7,300 bases of DNA from Bacteroidota bacterium (GTDB lineage Bacteria; Bacteroidota; Bacteroidia; B-17B0; Aurantibacillaceae), in assembly GCA_947474485.1 (NCBI GenBank), contig CANJJP010000073.1, positions 1 to 7,300 of the forward strand, read 5' to 3'. The position numbers and the translations under genes were made by a program. Positions 5,261 to 7,300 of the stretch are shown in pieces. How positions within the stretch are numbered: the stretch's first letter is position 1; every line of letters starts with the position of its first letter. The notes beneath the pieces are model-generated. The model worked only from the letters and a program-made list of their open reading frames with translations, searched no databases and was not told the origin of the DNA.

Positions 5261-5794
5261 TTAATTGTTATTGAATTTTATTTTTTTTAATTCGTCCCAC
5301 ACATTGCTGTCAGAAGGTGGTTCCGGTTCTTCCTCAACCGCAAAATCGTTTAATTTTTTTAATGTTTCCTCATCACACTTGTATTTCTCCTTATCAAGTT
5401 CACAAGGAACGCGACGCGAAGGTAATGCAACTATAATGAATTCGTTCAAATACTTTGTTAAATCAACCTCTGATTCGCCAAAAGGAAGTACAATTAAGCT
5501 TTCTGTGCTTTCATCTGGTTCTCCATGCTTTAAATACATAGATTCCTTTCCTTCAAGAGGCATATCATAGTCGCCGGCACATCTATCGCAAGTAATGCCA
5601 ACGGTTCCTTTAAAGCTAAAATTCAGTGTTGTAACCGAATTTTGTTTAACAAACTCTACTTTAACCAACATATTTGCCTTTTGTATCTCTGAGTATTCGA
5701 TATTTTCAAAGAACTTATCTGTTACCTCGAACTCAAAATGATGTGTACCTACCCCTAAACCTCCAAACTGAATAACTGTACGATTAGGTCTCAT
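5261..5794 (-). CDS. YceD/DUF177 family protein, 23S rRNA accumulation factor-like
   Basis: From the ATG at 5794 the protein has 177 residues, within the family's usual size. The family (PF02620; E. coli YceD, plant DUF177A) is linked to 23S rRNA accumulation and is typically encoded beside rpmF, as here. Visible features are THHFEFEVTDKFFE (17-30), the conserved CDRCAGDYDMPL segment with Cys69 and Cys72, a VDLTKYLNEFIIVALP stretch (110-125), and an acidic tail ending DSNVWDELKKIKF, where the WDELK element is typical. Two further cysteines, Cys131 and Cys140, could complete a metal site with the CxxC, which is inference. The frame is open to an ATG at 5839, but that start lies inside the spacer of the promoter at 5814-5844, upstream of its -7 box. 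Its extra 15 residues also do not resemble the family N-terminus. The start at 5794 leaves a short leader and is preferred. Confidence 0.9.
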   Translation of the reverse strand: MRPNRTVIQFGGLGVGTHHFEFEVTDKFFENIEYSEIQKANMLVKVEFVKQNSVTTLNFSFKGTVGITCDRCAGDYDMPLEGKESMYLKHGEPDESTESLIVLPFGESEVDLTKYLNEFIIVALPSRRVPCELDKEKYKCDEETLKKLNDFAVEEEPEPPSDSNVWDELKKIKFNNN

Positions 5795-5813
5795 CTTTTT
5801 ACAAAAAGGGATG

Positions 5814-5844
5814 CAAATATAAGAAAAAAAAATATCCAAGCAAG
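5814..5844 (-). promoter_or_regulatory. Promoter of the yceD-rpmF unit, Bacteroidota type
   Basis: On the minus strand CTTG (5844-5841) is followed by exactly 19 bases and then TATATTTG (5821-5814), a perfect match to the Bacteroidota -7 consensus TAnnTTTG; the -33 box differs from TTTG by one base. The spacer contains nine consecutive T residues. Transcription would begin around 5808, giving a leader of only about a dozen bases before the ATG at 5794. The element begins just past the stop of the membrane-protein gene (5850), so ribosomal-protein expression is independent of that gene. This is the best promoter in the window. Confidence 0.75.
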
Positions 5845-5849
5845 TTTAT

Positions 5850-7214
5850 TTACTCATCTCTTTTACCTTCAATTAATTGAGTGTGATTTGGTCGCTTAAA
5901 TAATTTTACCAAACTATCCATTTCAGTTTGCGTAACTTGCTCATCTCCAAAGGAAAACCAGTAAGCTGCTTTAGTCATACCATCCCAATGTATAATATTA
6001 TACTTGTATTGCCCTGATTGTAGGACATTTAATTTTATAGAAAAAAGAATTACTAATACCAATATTCCCCTCGAAATATATCTAAGGAGAAGGTTTTTTG
6101 CCGAATTCCAAATAAAATTAATAGAAACCGCTAATGGAAAAACTAACAATGCGTATGATTGAACCAAAGCACGACATCCAAATGAACCACCATAAGCCCA
6201 ATCCCACCAACAACTCAATAAGTAAATAGTTATACCTATGTAAAGGAAACTTGCAGTAAAAAATTCCTTCTTGTACTTATAACTAATTGCAATACCTATT
6301 AATGATAAAGACATTATTGGTGTATAAAGCAACCAACCCTTTTTATAACTGAAAATAAAATTCAATATTTGTGCATCATTAAAGAAAAAACTTTCACCCT
6401 TATAAGAAGAAATATACCAAACACCCTTAGTTATTTTCCAATAAATTAACTGTGCAACTATTGGCAACAGAAATAAAATAACTGCTAATACTACTTTTTT
6501 TAGGCGAGCAAAAAGAAGGGCGATTCTAACTAAGAGTTGCAAAGGTTTACTTATTTCAAAAAACATCAAAAAAAGAACAATTAAAATATCAGTAGGGCGA
6601 ATTAGTGTTATAAGACCTAGTACTAAAAACAACCAAGGCAAGTTTTTTACATTACTACTCCTAATTAAATTAATGCTCATGTATATAAAAATCGAATACA
6701 AAAAAAACAAATAGGCATGCGGCATTTCGCCCCAAGAATATGTATAATAAAATAAATTTGTAGCAAATACCAATATAATAAGGCAAATGGTAACTATGGT
6801 GTCATCGAAAAACTTAAGAAGTGACCGTCGAGTAATTAATAAAGCAAGAAAAACATAAATTAAAGTCCCTATGTGAATCCATTTTTGGTAGGGTTCAGAA
6901 AAGCCATCTATTTTTTGATTAGTAATTTTTGCTTCTAAATGGCCAATTGCAAAATATGGACTATACATAATGGACATACCAATTGTACGCTTGTTAAGAT
7001 CGATGTTATGCTTTAAAACTGAATCTTTATTATCGAGCAAATGATAAGGGAGAAAGGAATAATACTCTTGCACATCAGAAGTAAGTGGGCCTAATTTTTC
7101 ATCCCAGTCTTTCCAACGATTGCCCCTATCAATTGTTATAATAATAAGAACCACAAAAAAAACAACGCTCGTTTTTCGGGAGAGATAGAAAAATATGGCT
7201 TTCAAAAAATTCAT
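5850..7214 (-). CDS. Polytopic membrane protein, GT-C superfamily glycosyltransferase-like
   Basis: From the ATG at 7214 the protein has 454 residues and about ten hydrophobic helices (roughly 14-29, 114-127, 138-154, 165-184, 193-220, 240-257, 295-311, 318-335, 352-370 and 381-395). After the first helix comes a large extracytoplasmic-type loop with DRGNRW and TSDVQEYYSFLPYHLL (45-60). An acidic residue followed by a YY.(F/Y)LP pattern here resembles GT-C enzymes, in which an Asp in the first loop is catalytic; Asp46 is the candidate. The WWDWAYGGSFGCRALVQSY segment (336-354) is a strongly patterned motif that I recall from Bacteroidota membrane glycosyltransferases. Such enzymes transfer sugars from polyprenyl-phosphate carriers outside the inner membrane; donor and acceptor are unknown here. 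The frame is open to the window edge (ATG at 7298), but the extra 28 residues look like translated non-coding DNA, so 7214 is preferred. No promoter is clear in 7215-7300. Nothing ties the gene to its lipid-synthesis neighbours. Confidence 0.7.
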   Translation of the reverse strand: MNFLKAIFFYLSRKTSVVFFVVLIIITIDRGNRWKDWDEKLGPLTSDVQEYYSFLPYHLLDNKDSVLKHNIDLNKRTIGMSIMYSPYFAIGHLEAKITNQKIDGFSEPYQKWIHIGTLIYVFLALLITRRSLLKFFDDTIVTICLIILVFATNLFYYTYSWGEMPHAYLFFLYSIFIYMSINLIRSSNVKNLPWLFLVLGLITLIRPTDILIVLFLMFFEISKPLQLLVRIALLFARLKKVVLAVILFLLPIVAQLIYWKITKGVWYISSYKGESFFFNDAQILNFIFSYKKGWLLYTPIMSLSLIGIAISYKYKKEFFTASFLYIGITIYLLSCWWDWAYGGSFGCRALVQSYALLVFPLAVSINFIWNSAKNLLLRYISRGILVLVILFSIKLNVLQSGQYKYNIIHWDGMTKAAYWFSFGDEQVTQTEMDSLVKLFKRPNHTQLIEGKRDE

Positions 7215-7300
7215 TTCTACAGCTGCTAAAGTAATGAAACTAATATTAAAATGTAACTTTGCTTTAATTGTGACAGAAAATAAACACATAGAAGCCATTA

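Noticed and set aside
5265..5570. Plus-strand open frame of 101 codons opposite the yceD gene
   Set aside because: The serine- and phenylalanine-rich translation mirrors the acidic, lysine-rich yceD coding strand. No promoter or family resemblance is seen. The same applies to the shorter plus-strand frames at 4307-4492 and 4513-4713 opposite plsX.
7215..7300. N-terminal extension or promoter of the membrane glycosyltransferase-like gene
   Set aside because: The extra residues lack membrane-protein or signal character matching the family start, and the only -7-like box (TACATTTT) has no TTTG at the right distance. The true context lies partly outside the window.

Overview
The window looks like a piece of the core chromosome of an AT-rich member of the Bacteroidota (Flavobacteriales or Sphingobacteriales-like; the order is inference). 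Pointers are: a DUF2490 outer-membrane protein; a cysteine-free bL32; the order YceD/DUF177, rpmF, plsX, fabH, accB, accC; starts preceded by A-rich sequence rather than Shine-Dalgarno motifs; and promoters that fit the Bacteroidota pattern TTTG-N19-TAnnTTTG. No tRNA, rRNA, CRISPR array, prophage or insertion sequence was seen.

Layout. On the plus strand, positions 1-86 hold the tail of an unidentified gene, followed 2 bases later by a DUF2490 beta-barrel gene (89-778). Everything else is on the minus strand and runs right to left. A polytopic membrane glycosyltransferase-like gene (7214-5850) comes first. A good promoter then drives yceD/DUF177 and rpmF (5794-5060), ended by a strong intrinsic terminator (5042-5014). 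A second promoter with an overlapping dyad (about 4991-4956) precedes plsX and fabH, which are 4 bases apart. A 216-base gap holding a 126-base imperfect hairpin separates fabH from accB, and a 99-base gap holding another imperfect inverted repeat separates accB from accC. accC converges on the DUF2490 gene across 28 bases with no convincing terminator.

How the genes work together. AccC (biotin carboxylase) and AccB (biotin carrier) form half of acetyl-CoA carboxylase; the carboxyltransferase genes accA and accD are not here. FabH uses the resulting malonyl-ACP to start fatty-acid chains. PlsX turns finished acyl-ACP into acyl-phosphate for phospholipid synthesis. bL32 and YceD link the cluster to ribosome production.

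Novelty. I found no undescribed multi-gene system. The parts that deserve a second look are non-coding: the two structured repeats flanking accB, the dyad over the plsX promoter, the terminator/promoter break inside the cluster, and the promoter that relocates the yceD start codon.
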